Shown here: positions 9,667 to 19,100 of the stretch, in pieces
How the letters are laid out: every line of letters begins with the position of its first letter
Numbering within the stretch: the first letter of the stretch is position 1
Assembly (NCBI GenBank): GCA_021816775.1
Contig: JAKAXA010000007.1
Location: 1-64,000 of the forward strand
Origin: Pseudomonadota bacterium
GTDB taxonomy: Bacteria; Pseudomonadota; Gammaproteobacteria; Steroidobacterales; Steroidobacteraceae
Direction of reading: 5' to 3'
Length of the DNA: 64,000 nucleotides
Program-made: the position numbers and the translations under genes
Notes under the pieces: model-generated
Database searches by the model: none
What the model was told of the DNA's origin: nothing
Seen by the model: only the letters and a program-made list of their open reading frames with translations

Positions 9667-10647
9667 GTGAGCGCGCCACAGCGCAGCGTCACACTGATCG
9701 GAGCGCCGACGGATGTCGGCGCGGCGGAACTCGGCGCGTCCATGGGACCCGAGGCGATGCGCGTCGCGGGACTGCGCGCGGCGCTCGAGGCGCGCGGTCT
9801 GACAGTCATCGACCGGGGCAATCTGGCCGGTCCCGCCAATCCGTGCGAGCCGCCGCGCAGCGGCTACCGCAATCTGGCGGCGGTGCTCGAGTGGAACCGC
9901 CTGGTGCACGCGGCGGTGTACGAGTCCCTCGGCGCCGCGCAGCTGCCGATCCTTCTCGGCGGCGATCACTCCCTCGGCATCGGCTCGATCAGCGCCGTGG
10001 CGCGCCACTGCCGCGAGGCCGGACGCAAGCTGCGCGTGCTGTGGCTCGATGCGCATGCGGACTTCAACACCGGCGAGCTCTCCCCGAGCGGCAACGTGCA
10101 CGGCATGCCGCTCGCGGTGCTCTGCGGCCTCGGGCCGCGGGCGCTCACCGGTCTTGGCGGCCAGGTGCCGGCCATTCATCCGCAATGGATCCGCCAGATC
10201 GGCGTGCGCAGCGTCGATGAGGGCGAGCGGCGCCTGGTGCATGAGCTCGCCGTGGAAGTGTTCGACATGCGCTACATCGATGAGATGGGTATGCGCGTCA
10301 CCGTTGAGCAGGCGCTGGCGGGCGTCGATGCCGATACCCATCTGCACGTCAGCTTCGATGTCGATTTTCTCGACCCGGACATCGCTCCCGGGGTGGGCAC
10401 GACGGTGCCGGGGGGGCCCACCTATCGTGAGGCGCAGCTGTGCATGGAAATGATCGCCGATACGCGTCAGGTCGGCTCGCTCGATGTGGTCGAGCTGAAC
10501 CCGGCGCTCGATGAGCGCAACCGCACCGCCGAGCTCGCGGTGAATCTGTTGGAGTCGCTGTTCGGCAAGAGCACCCTGGTGCGCCGCCAGGACACGGGCC
10601 GCGCGCTCGACGTGGTGAGCACGCGCAGCACGCCGCGCTCGGCGTGA
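9667..10647 (+). CDS. rocF: Arginase
   Basis: A binuclear manganese hydrolase that splits arginine into ornithine and urea. All metal motifs are present: GGDHSLGIGS, WLDAHADFNT, SFDVDFLDPDIAPG, and the late VVELNP Glu. The protein has 326 residues with a GTG start at 9667; homology (VTLIGAPTDVGA) begins eight residues later, and no ATG lies closer. It starts four bases after the ocd stop, which suggests translational coupling. With ocd it forms an arginine-to-proline/nitrogen pathway. The urea step (urease) is not in the window. Confidence 0.94.
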   Translation: MSAPQRSVTLIGAPTDVGAAELGASMGPEAMRVAGLRAALEARGLTVIDRGNLAGPANPCEPPRSGYRNLAAVLEWNRLVHAAVYESLGAAQLPILLGGDHSLGIGSISAVARHCREAGRKLRVLWLDAHADFNTGELSPSGNVHGMPLAVLCGLGPRALTGLGGQVPAIHPQWIRQIGVRSVDEGERRLVHELAVEVFDMRYIDEMGMRVTVEQALAGVDADTHLHVSFDVDFLDPDIAPGVGTTVPGGPTYREAQLCMEMIADTRQVGSLDVVELNPALDERNRTAELAVNLLESLFGKSTLVRRQDTGRALDVVSTRSTPRSA

Positions 10648-10692
10648 AGAACGCCTAACGGCCGTGCGCGAGCGCTCGGCCGCGCTCGCGCG

Positions 10693-12198
10693 TCACTGCG
10701 ATGCGGCGCGGCAGTGGCGCTCGATGAATGCCTCGTGCGAGGGCATGGTCGAGGCACAGCCGGCCACGACCTGCTGGATCTCATCGAGCGCGGCTTGCGG
10801 GTTCGGGCCGAGACTGTCCGCGAAGGGGTCGTAGCCTGCGGTCTTGACACCCTGGCCGATCAGCATGTGGAACCAGCTCTGCACCGAGAACAGCTCGTTC
10901 TCATCGCGCAGCAGCCGCCCGTAGTTGCGGAACAGCTCGATGCGCTCGCGCAGGCTCTCGGGAAGCGCCGTGCTGCGGCAGTAGCGCCAGAACCCCCCCT
11001 CACGCTCCGTAAAGTGGTAATGCGCCACGATGAAGTCGCGCGCGCGCTCGTAGTCGAAGGCGAGCTGGCGGTTGTACTGATCGATGTCCTGCTGTCTGAA
11101 ATGACGGTCGGGGAAGAGCTTCAGCAGCACGAAGATGCCGCGCTGGATCAGATGGATGCCGGTGGACTCGAGCGGCTCGAGGAAGCCTGCGGACAATCCG
11201 ATGGCCACGCAGTTGCGGCTCCAGCACTGCTTGCGCCGCCCCGCGGTGAAGCGCAGGCGCAGCGGCTCGCGCGTCGCGGCACCCTCGAGGTTCGCGAGGA
11301 GAATCTCCTGCGCCGCATCGTCCGTGAGGAACTGACTGCTGTAGACGTAACCATTGCCGACGCGGTGCTGCAGCGGGATGCGCCACTGCCAGCCGACCTC
11401 ACGGGCGCTCGCCATGGTATGTGAGGACAGCGGCCCGGTTCGCTCGCAGGGCACGGCGACGGCGCGATCGCAGGGCAGCCAGTGCGTCCAGTCCTCGTAG
11501 CCGGTTTTCAACGCCTCTTCGATCAGCAGTCCGCGAAATCCCGTGCAGTCGATATACAGGTCGGCCTCGATGCGCTCGCCGCTCTCGAGCGTGATCGCCT
11601 TGATGAAGCCGTCTTCGGATCGCAATGCGACGTCGCGCACCTTGCCTTCGGTGCGCACGACGCCGCGCGCCTCGGCGTAGGCGCGCAGATAGCCCGCAAA
11701 CAGCCGGGCGTCGAGATGCAGGGCGTAGACGATGGTCGCGAGCGGCGAGTGCATGCGGTCGACGGGCCGCATGAACTTGTCCTGGCGCGCGGCGACCGCC
11801 TGCAGTGAATAGACTTCGAGCGGTGCGGCAGTACCCTGCAGCGCGCACCGGTGCCAATAGGTATAGAACGGCACGCCGCCCTTGGGCAGCCCCGTCGGGC
11901 CGAAGGGATGGATATACGAGTGACCCGGGCGCGTCCAGTCCTTGAATTCGATCCCCAGCTTGAAGGTCGCCTGCGTCCTGCGCACGAGATCGTCCTCGTC
12001 GATGCCGTGCGTGCGGATGTAGTCGATGATCGGCGGGATGGTCGCCTCGCCCACGCCCACCGTGCCGATCGCCTCGGACTCAATGAGGCGGATGCCGCCC
12101 CGCAGATGCGGGAAGGACTGCGACAGCGTCGCGGCGCTCATCCAGCCGGCGGTGCCGCCGCCGACGATCGCCACGCTGCGGATGGGCTCGTTGGTCAC
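10693..12198 (-). CDS. Flavin-dependent (tryptophan) halogenase-like protein, copy 1
   Basis: A 501-residue member of the PrnA/RebH fold (FAD-binding, reduced-flavin dependent). The dinucleotide motif GGGTAG is at residues 12-17, the catalytic Lys aligns with K80 (QATFK), the halogenase signature WQWRIP is at 270-275, and the Glu aligned with the PrnA catalytic Glu is E344 in EPLESTGI. So all residues needed for hypohalous-acid chemistry are present. It lies nine bases downstream of xylA in the same direction, and both are probably driven from the LacI-type site at 13715. The natural substrate is unknown; free tryptophan is not implied. A sugar-regulon role is inferred only from context. Confidence 0.87.
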   Translation of the reverse strand: MTNEPIRSVAIVGGGTAGWMSAATLSQSFPHLRGGIRLIESEAIGTVGVGEATIPPIIDYIRTHGIDEDDLVRRTQATFKLGIEFKDWTRPGHSYIHPFGPTGLPKGGVPFYTYWHRCALQGTAAPLEVYSLQAVAARQDKFMRPVDRMHSPLATIVYALHLDARLFAGYLRAYAEARGVVRTEGKVRDVALRSEDGFIKAITLESGERIEADLYIDCTGFRGLLIEEALKTGYEDWTHWLPCDRAVAVPCERTGPLSSHTMASAREVGWQWRIPLQHRVGNGYVYSSQFLTDDAAQEILLANLEGAATREPLRLRFTAGRRKQCWSRNCVAIGLSAGFLEPLESTGIHLIQRGIFVLLKLFPDRHFRQQDIDQYNRQLAFDYERARDFIVAHYHFTEREGGFWRYCRSTALPESLRERIELFRNYGRLLRDENELFSVQSWFHMLIGQGVKTAGYDPFADSLGPNPQAALDEIQQVVAGCASTMPSHEAFIERHCRAASQ

Positions 12199-12207
12199 GC
12201 AAGCAGT

Positions 12208-13524
12208 CTAGTACTTGCAGTGGCGCGCGATGAGGCTCTCGGCGAGTTCCTGCCGCCCCGAGCGTTCCGTGGGTCGGAAGTCCGAGGCGGCGGCGAGATC
12301 GGCGAGCGCCGCCAGATCGAGCTTGCCGCTCTCGATGCGCTGGCCGAGCTCCCCGTCCCAGGCCTGGTAGCGGGTCCTCTTCAGCTCGGCGAGCTTGCGC
12401 TCGGCGACGACGTCGGCGGCGGCGAGCAGCGCGCGCGCCAGGGTGTCGATACCGCCGATGTGCGCCAGGTAAAGATCCGCCGGATCGACCGACTGGCGGC
12501 GCAGCTTGGCATCGAAATTGAACCCGCCGGCGCCGAGGCCGCCGCCCTCGATGAGGGCGACGAAGGCCGGCACGAGCTCCTGCGCGTTGTTCGGAAACTG
12601 GTCGGTGTCCCAGCCATTGCGTGGGTCGCCGCGGTTGATGTCGATCGAGCCGAAGATCCCGTAAGCGAGCGCGGCACAGACCTCGTGCTCGAAGTCCAGG
12701 CCCGCGAGCGTCGCGTGATTGACCTCGATGTTGACCTTCACTTCGTTGGCGAGGCCGTAGTGCTGCAGGAAGGCGTACACGGCCGCGACGTCGCGGTCGT
12801 ACTGGTGCTTGGTGGGCTCGAAGGGCTTGGGCTCGATCAGGATGTTGCCCTTGAAGCCGATGCGGTGCTTGTGCTCGACGACCATGGCGAGGAAGCGGCC
12901 GTAGTGATCCAGCTCGCGCTTCAGGTCCGTGTTGAGCAGTGAGTCGTATCCCTCGCGGCCGCCCCACAGCACGTAGTTCTGTCCGCCGAGCCGGTGGGTC
13001 GCCTCCAGACACCCGCGCACCTGCGCGGCAGCCCACCCGTAGACCTCGGGATCGGGGCTGGTGGCCGCTCCGGCGGCATAGCGTGGATGGCTGAACAGAT
13101 TGGCCGTTCCCCACAGCAGCCTCACCTTCGTGGCGGCCATTTTCTTCTGGATCCGTGCCTCGATCGTCTTGAGGTTCCGGTCGTGCTCCTTCACCGTCTT
13201 GGCCGTGGCCATCACGTCGATGTCATGGAACGTGAAGTACGGCGCCCCGAGCTGGGCGAGGAAATCGAACGCCGCCTCGAGTTTCGCGTCGGCCATCTCC
13301 TGCGTGATCGTGGGGCCGAGCCAGGGGCGCGGCAGCGTGCCGGCGCCGAAGATGTCCTGGCCGGGCCAGTTGAATGAGTGCCAGTAGCACACGGCGCAGC
13401 GCAGCCACTCCTCCATGCGCTTGCCCAGCACCTGGCGGTCCTTGTCGTACACGCGGAAGGCGTACTCGTTGGCCGTGTCCGGCCCCTCGAAGCGAACCGG
13501 GGCGATGTCAGAAAAAAGGCTCAT
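12208..13524 (-). CDS. xylA: Xylose isomerase
   Basis: Interconverts D-xylose and D-xylulose in the cytosol, using two divalent metals in a TIM barrel. The 438-residue length matches class II XylA (440 in E. coli). The catalytic His region (FTFHDID), the WGGREGYDSLLNTD segment, the metal Glu in NILIEPKPFEPTKHQYD, and EVNHATLAG are all intact. A GGAG ribosome site precedes the ATG. Together with xylB at 29.5 kb it feeds xylose into the pentose phosphate pathway. A LacI-type palindrome lies 191 bp upstream. The halogenase-like gene follows in the same operon. Confidence 0.97.
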   Translation of the reverse strand: MSLFSDIAPVRFEGPDTANEYAFRVYDKDRQVLGKRMEEWLRCAVCYWHSFNWPGQDIFGAGTLPRPWLGPTITQEMADAKLEAAFDFLAQLGAPYFTFHDIDVMATAKTVKEHDRNLKTIEARIQKKMAATKVRLLWGTANLFSHPRYAAGAATSPDPEVYGWAAAQVRGCLEATHRLGGQNYVLWGGREGYDSLLNTDLKRELDHYGRFLAMVVEHKHRIGFKGNILIEPKPFEPTKHQYDRDVAAVYAFLQHYGLANEVKVNIEVNHATLAGLDFEHEVCAALAYGIFGSIDINRGDPRNGWDTDQFPNNAQELVPAFVALIEGGGLGAGGFNFDAKLRRQSVDPADLYLAHIGGIDTLARALLAAADVVAERKLAELKRTRYQAWDGELGQRIESGKLDLAALADLAAASDFRPTERSGRQELAESLIARHCKY

Positions 13525-13714
13525 CGGAAAACTCCGTGCAAACGTTCGGAAGGGACCGGCGCGATCAGGTACGGTCGTGGCGCCGGGTGGCGAGGTTGGA
13601 AGCGGACGCGATGCCGGACCGGCCCGTGGCTAGCCGCTGCGATGCGGTCGCGATGCGCGCGCCGCTGCCTGGACTTACGCGGTCATTCACCTGCTCAAAA
13701 GCCTCCTCTAGCCA

Positions 13715-13728
13715 TGGTAGCGGTATCA
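13715..13728. promoter_or_regulatory. LacI-type operator TGGTAGCGGTATCA (xylA operon)
   Basis: This is one of the repeated 14-bp palindromes of the window (consensus TGRTADCGNTAYCA). It lies upstream of xylA, between xylA and the end of the GH35 gene, and is read as the operator for the xylA-halogenase operon. The likely binder is the LacI-family protein encoded at 45642-46709. Confidence 0.72.
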
Positions 13729-15432
13729 TCATGGTGCCGTCAATGCCGCTTCATGGCGGGCCGGTTGTGCCGCTCGAGGTCCTGCCCGTCCGGAGGGCGG
13801 CGACAGCCGCGCAATGCTGTAGAGGCGCACGCGGTAGAGGCGCACGTGGTGCGCGGCCAGCAGCACCTGCCGCCCCTGATTGCTCTGGTCCCCGTTCAGG
13901 CGCCCCGCGACGGTCCAGTGGCGGGCGCGCCAGTGCAGCGCCTCGATGCCCGCGATCCCGGCGATGCGATCGTCGGTGTCAGGATTGCGCAGCACGGTGA
14001 CAGCCAGACCGCTGCCGAGCAGATCGAACACATTGGGCCGGCGCTCGAGCACGAGCATCGCGCCGGTCCGCGCGAGCGGCACGCCGGTGCGCCAGTTGCG
14101 CGCCAGCGTGGCGCGGAACAGGTAGCCGCCGAGCGCCACGGTCTGCTCGGGCCGGGGGCTGTGCCGATGCAGAATCAGCGCGCGGGTGAGCCCGGAGCGC
14201 TGCGCCGCGATGAATCGCTCGCCGAGATGCGCGAGCGCGCCGTAGACGGCGGCGAGAGCGCGGCCGGCCCGATCCGGCGCGGCGAGCGGCCGATCGACGC
14301 CGAAGGCCGAAAAGCCAAAGCCGCGAGCCTCGCCGAATACGTAGAGCGCGTCGTACGGGGCCAGCTCGAGGCGCGACTCGGGCACGAACACCGGGTTGCC
14401 CGCGCGCCGATACCGAGTGACCCAACGCTCGAAGTCCGGCCAATAGAGGTCGGGCGCGTAGAAATCGATCGCAGGCGCCGCCACGCGGTAGATCGGCTGG
14501 CACAACGGATAGGACCCGCCGCTCGGATAGTGTCCGGCCCGTTCATGCGCAGCGGGCAGCTGCGCGTTCATGTACATCGGCAGGGGATATTGCCGCTTGC
14601 CTGCTTGTGCCACGGACTCGATGTAACGCGCGTAGTACCACGCCATGAACATCTCGTCGGCCCGCGGACCGAACGCCGACGACCAGGAGCGACCCGCCGG
14701 CGCGAAATGCGCCGCGAGCCGCCACGGCAGGCGCCGGCCGGGCGCCGCGAGGGCTCGCAGCAGGCGCGGCGGGACGGGCTGATCGAACAGCCGGTTGGCT
14801 CTCGCCGAGCGGTCCCGGCCGCCGACGCCGAGGTAGCCGACCTCGCTTTCCACCTGCACCATGAGCACCGTCCCGCGAACGCTGTCGATGCGGCGCAGAT
14901 GGCGCATCAGGGCGGCGAAGGCGGCGGCGTCGGCATCGCGCGTTGCGCGGCCGAAGACCGAGAGAATCGGCAGCCTCGTGCCCGCGGCCGACACCGCACG
15001 CGGATAGCGCCGCGGGTCGTGCAGCACCCAGCGTGGCGCATAGCTCGAGAAGGCGTTCTTCCAGCTGCCGAACCACAGCAGCACCAGGTGCAGATGCCAA
15101 ATGCGGGCGAGTGCGATCCAGTGATCGAGCGTGGCGAACTGGAAGCGCCCCGGACGCGGCTCGATCTGGTCCCAGGCGACCGGCATCAGCACGGTATTGA
15201 AATCGCGCCGTGCCAGCGCCGGCAAAACCGTAGCGGCCGCCCTGGCCGTGCCGGCCGAGGAATTGCCGAGCTCACCGCCGCGGATGAGAAAAGGCCTGCC
15301 GCGTACGATCAGCTGGGCCGAGCCGCCCGCGACATGCAACTGCACAATCGCCGCAGCGTGCGCGGCGCCTGCGATGAGCACCCAGGCGACACCCGTGAGC
15401 GTGCGGCGTGCCATGCGCGCCATGCGGTTCAA
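13729..15432 (-). CDS. GH35-type glycoside hydrolase (DUF5597-like C-terminus), secreted
   Basis: A 567-residue exported retaining glycosidase of the beta-galactosidase family GH35 in the subgroup with a DUF5597-like C-terminal domain. It has a signal peptide ending near AHA (residue 26), a TIM barrel starting about residue 40 (VRGRPFLIRGGELGNSSA), the acid/base region MVQVESEVG (E197), and a probable nucleophile in FVPESRLE. Oddly, the residue before the acid/base Glu is Ser, where Asn is normal in clan GH-A. Members act on beta-galactosyl or related side chains of hemicelluloses; substrate here unknown. It sits between two regulon operators, and the site at 15490 is 58 bp upstream. Confidence 0.83.
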   Translation of the reverse strand: MNRMARMARRTLTGVAWVLIAGAAHAAAIVQLHVAGGSAQLIVRGRPFLIRGGELGNSSAGTARAAATVLPALARRDFNTVLMPVAWDQIEPRPGRFQFATLDHWIALARIWHLHLVLLWFGSWKNAFSSYAPRWVLHDPRRYPRAVSAAGTRLPILSVFGRATRDADAAAFAALMRHLRRIDSVRGTVLMVQVESEVGYLGVGGRDRSARANRLFDQPVPPRLLRALAAPGRRLPWRLAAHFAPAGRSWSSAFGPRADEMFMAWYYARYIESVAQAGKRQYPLPMYMNAQLPAAHERAGHYPSGGSYPLCQPIYRVAAPAIDFYAPDLYWPDFERWVTRYRRAGNPVFVPESRLELAPYDALYVFGEARGFGFSAFGVDRPLAAPDRAGRALAAVYGALAHLGERFIAAQRSGLTRALILHRHSPRPEQTVALGGYLFRATLARNWRTGVPLARTGAMLVLERRPNVFDLLGSGLAVTVLRNPDTDDRIAGIAGIEALHWRARHWTVAGRLNGDQSNQGRQVLLAAHHVRLYRVRLYSIARLSPPSGRAGPRAAQPARHEAALTAP

Positions 15433-15489
15433 TCGGCTCCCCCGAGGAAGGGCGATTCGCGAGACTAGGGAGCTGCCGCCCCGCCGTCA

Positions 15490-15503
15490 AGATAACGCTA
15501 TCA
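15490..15503. promoter_or_regulatory. LacI-type operator AGATAACGCTATCA (GH35 gene)
   Basis: A near-perfect copy of the 14-bp regulon palindrome (only the first base deviates) lies 58 bp upstream of the GH35 start, where it would overlap or follow the promoter. It closely resembles the copy in front of the GH67/UxuB genes (TGATAACGCTACCA). Confidence 0.65.
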
Positions 15504-16169
15504 GGTCGGCGCCGTCATCTGGCCCTGCGCCCTCAGTGCGCGGCAGCCGCGGCTCGCTGCGATTCTCGGCCGCTATGAAAACCCTACTGAAAAAGGCATG
15601 ACATCGCTGTCATGGTGGTGCCCAGGGCCGCCCGAACCACACGCCGGCCGAGGCCTCCCCTTGGCGGTCGGGCCGCTGACAGGGGCAAGGTGTGACCACG
15701 GCGGAGCTCGCGAGCGAGGTGCGTCGCACCTGTGGTGACCGGCCAACGCCGCTCGCGCCGTACCGCCGTTCCGTCCGGCAGTCAGCCTGAGCCGAGGCCG
15801 GGCGGAGCGCGCAGCCCGCGCGGTTGCGCCCATCTGTTCGCGTAACCATGCGATCGCCGGCGCGCCGGCCGGGCACGCCATTGTCGGCGTCTTTCGGCGA
15901 CACTCGGGTTTGAATCCGCTACGGCGCACTGGGCAGGAAAACGCTGCATTTGACAGCGGCGCGCGCCTGAGCTTGCGCGGCTGTTGACACGGAGGTGAGA
16001 GCAGGAACATACTCGTTCCGCCATCAGGTAGCGGTACCATACTTACAGGGGGGCGAATAACGCGGGGCGTGTGGGGATTCTCCAGCCGTCGCAACCCAAT
16101 CCATGGCGGCGGCCACACTCGACGTTGCTTGTTCACAACACCAGGCATTTGCGATAGAGGGGGCTTCTA
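15504..16169. other. Intergenic region upstream of the TonB receptor operon
   Basis: This is 666 bp without a credible gene on either strand; the open frames have no start signals or family resemblance. It contains an inverted repeat CATGACA-TCGC-TGTCATG at 15597-15614, which resembles the regulon operator in its core (TGACATCGCTGTCA) but not enough to be assigned, and the regulon operator at 16026. It probably carries the long leader and promoter of the TonB receptor gene. Confidence 0.6.
16026..16039. promoter_or_regulatory. LacI-type operator AGGTAGCGGTACCA (TonB receptor operon)
   Basis: A copy of the 14-bp palindrome lies 131 bp upstream of the TonB receptor start. Both half sites are intact apart from the first base. 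It places the receptor, halogenase-like, SapC, cupin-like and probably kdgK genes under the LacI-type regulator. Confidence 0.7.
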
Positions 16170-19100
16170 ATGAGTCGGAAGACACTGCGTAACGCACCGA
16201 AGCGCGCGTTCAAGAGGAATGCGGGACTCGATGTGCTGGGCCGCTCGGCCTACGCGAAACTCGGTTTCTCGGGGCTGGCGATGGGGTCGTTGACCCTGGC
16301 CGCAAGTGGCGTTGCGCACGCGCAGAACGCCCCGAAGAAGGGATCGGATCAACCGGCCGTGCCCAGTGCGACGGGCAAGGTCAAGCGGCGTGGCTTCAAG
16401 GCGAAGCGGTTGGCCTCGACGGGCCTGTTCTCGCGCAAAGGTGCGGGCCTGTACGCGCAGAACGCCGCTGCGTCCGCCAACGGTGCGAACGGGAACGGCA
16501 GCATCCGCATCGGCAAATCGGCGGCGGAATCCGCCACGCAGCTGCAGCCGATCATCGTCACGGGTATCCGTGGCTCCCTGCAGCGATCGCTTATCATCAA
16601 GCGGGAGTCGATCGGCGTGGTCGATGCGATCTCCGCCGAGACGATTGGCCAGTTCCCGGATTCCTCGATCGGCGGCGCACTCGCGCATCTGCCGGGCGTC
16701 ACGATCAACCGCGGCTCCCTGGTCTACTCGAGCTCATTCGGCGCGCCGACTGCAACGGGTCTGCCGGAGGGATTCAACGTCAACGGCTTCGGTGGCTCGT
16801 TCGATACGGTGCTGATGGACGGCCGGCAGATCGCCTCCGGCAACGGACAGACCTTCAATGTCGCTTCCGTCGGCGCCATGTACGTCGGTGAAATCGACAC
16901 CCTGAAGACCCCGGACATGGCCCTCTCCTCGGGCAACATCGGCTCGGTGGTCAACATCAAGATGCTGACCCCGTTCATGAACCCCGGCATGCACGGCGGG
17001 GTGAACATCGGGGAGAGCGATTACCCGATGGATGGCGGCATGCGGCCGGCGGTCGGCGCTCTGTTCAGCGACACGTTCGACGACAACAAGTTCGGCATCC
17101 TCATCGACGGGGACTACCAGGATCACCACACCCTGACCCACCATCAGGACGTCGTGGGCTGGAAGGGAATCGCCGCAGGGGGATTCGCCTGCTCGAATCT
17201 CGCGGCCAACTTCAATACCGCCTTCGGCAGCACCGGTTGCGCGAGCGTGGGAGCGGGCGCTACCGGCGATGCGCAGGTGCCGGTGTGGTATCCCCAGGAC
17301 ATGGCCATGTACCTCGAGCGCATCGACACGCGCAGCAAGGACGGGCGCGCCGTGCTGCAGTGGCATCCGAGCAGCGCGTTGATGGTGACGCTCGATGACA
17401 ACTATTCCTCGTGGGACCAGCACGATGAGCGCTGGCAGCGCAGTACCTGGTTCGGCGGCTTCCCCAATGCGACGCTCGACGGCAACGGCACGATCTCCAA
17501 TTTCAACTACACGGGACCGACCGACTTCAATGCGTTCGTCGCGGATCAGTACATCGTCACGAACACGTACGGTTTGAACGTGCTGTGGAACGTCAATGAA
17601 GACTGGACCGTGGAGGCCGACGCCGATCAGTCGAAGTCGCAGCTGAACCCGAACGGCACGTACTCGGACGTCGATGCGGACACGGGCTTCGGCAACAACG
17701 CGAACAACTACACCGGCGGCCTGGTCCTCAATGCGAGCGGCAAGGTGCTGCCGTACTGGAGCGCCTACGGTCCGAACGCCGTCGCGTCCGGCTCGAGCGC
17801 GGTCGCCTCGTCGAACTACAACGGACTGAACCCGTTCATCATCGGCTCGCACGTGCTGCCGCTGCAGACCCAGCAGAACTCGGATCAGGTCAACGAGGCG
17901 AAGATCTCCGCCACCTGGAACCCGGGTAATACCACCAAGGTGCAATTCGGCGCGCAGTTCCTCGATGACGATTGGAACACCAAGGAGATGGATACCTTCA
18001 CGAATAACTTCTGGGAGCTCTGGGCGGGGTACGGGCCGGCCTCGAACAACCTCAACGGCAACGGTGTCGCGCTGCCCTCGTCGATGTTCACGGCCGTGAA
18101 CCTCGGTACCTGGATGCCCGGCTATGGCGGCGCCAGCAATCTGCCGGCGAGCCTGGTGATGTACAACCCGTATACGGTGCTCAATTACCTGATCAATCAG
18201 CCGTGGGACCCGAGCCAGAACGCGACCGCGGTCAAGAACGGCTATGCGCCGTACACCGGCGGCTACATTCCGCCTGAGGCGCTGAACCCGGGCAGCGTGC
18301 AGCACGTTTCGCGCATGAACTATGCGCCGTTCGTGCAGATCAGCCACAATTTCCGCGTCGGCGGCATGAAGCTGATGACCCGCCTCGGTCTGCGCTACCA
18401 GAAGACGGACGAGACGATCGCGGGTCTGAACGCGCCGGTGACGGGCGTGTCCTGGCTGGGCTCCGGCGATCCCACCGCGTACAGCTTCGCGCTCGGCAAG
18501 CCCATCTGGACGCAGACCACGGAGTCCTACGGCTACTTCCTGCCGGCCCTGGACCTGGCGCTCTGGCCCACTCGGGACTTCGAGACGGCGATTGATTTCT
18601 CGCGGACGGAGTCCGCGCCGCCGAACTTCCAGCTGATTCCGAATACGAGCTACGGCGGACGCGTCAATGCGCTGACCGCGACCGGAAACAATCCGGGACT
18701 GCTGCCGTACCTCTCCAACAACTTCGACCTCAGGGTGAACTGGTTCTACGCGCACGGCGACTACGCGGAGATCCATCCGTTCTACAAGCAGGTGTCGAAC
18801 TTCCCGACATCGAGCGTGTCGAACGTGACTCTCCCGATCAACGATCCGGCTCCGTGCCAGTACGTCAACAGCAGCGGCGCGGTGGTCTTCAACGACCCGG
18901 GCTGCGGCAAGCCGATGGTGTTCGCCGAGACCACCTTCACGAACAAGCTGTCGGCGGATGTCACGGGCGTGTCGGCGACCTGGCAGCAGATGTTGCCGTA
19001 CGACTTCGGACTGATGATCAACGGCACCTGGATGCACAGCAACGCGAACTTCAACAACTACAGTCTGGACTCCAACCAGTTCGCGCTGACGGGCATCGGG

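Noticed and set aside
15573-16148. Minus-strand open frame upstream of the TonB receptor
   Set aside because: No ribosome site and no recognisable sequence; the region carries the receptor promoter and operator.
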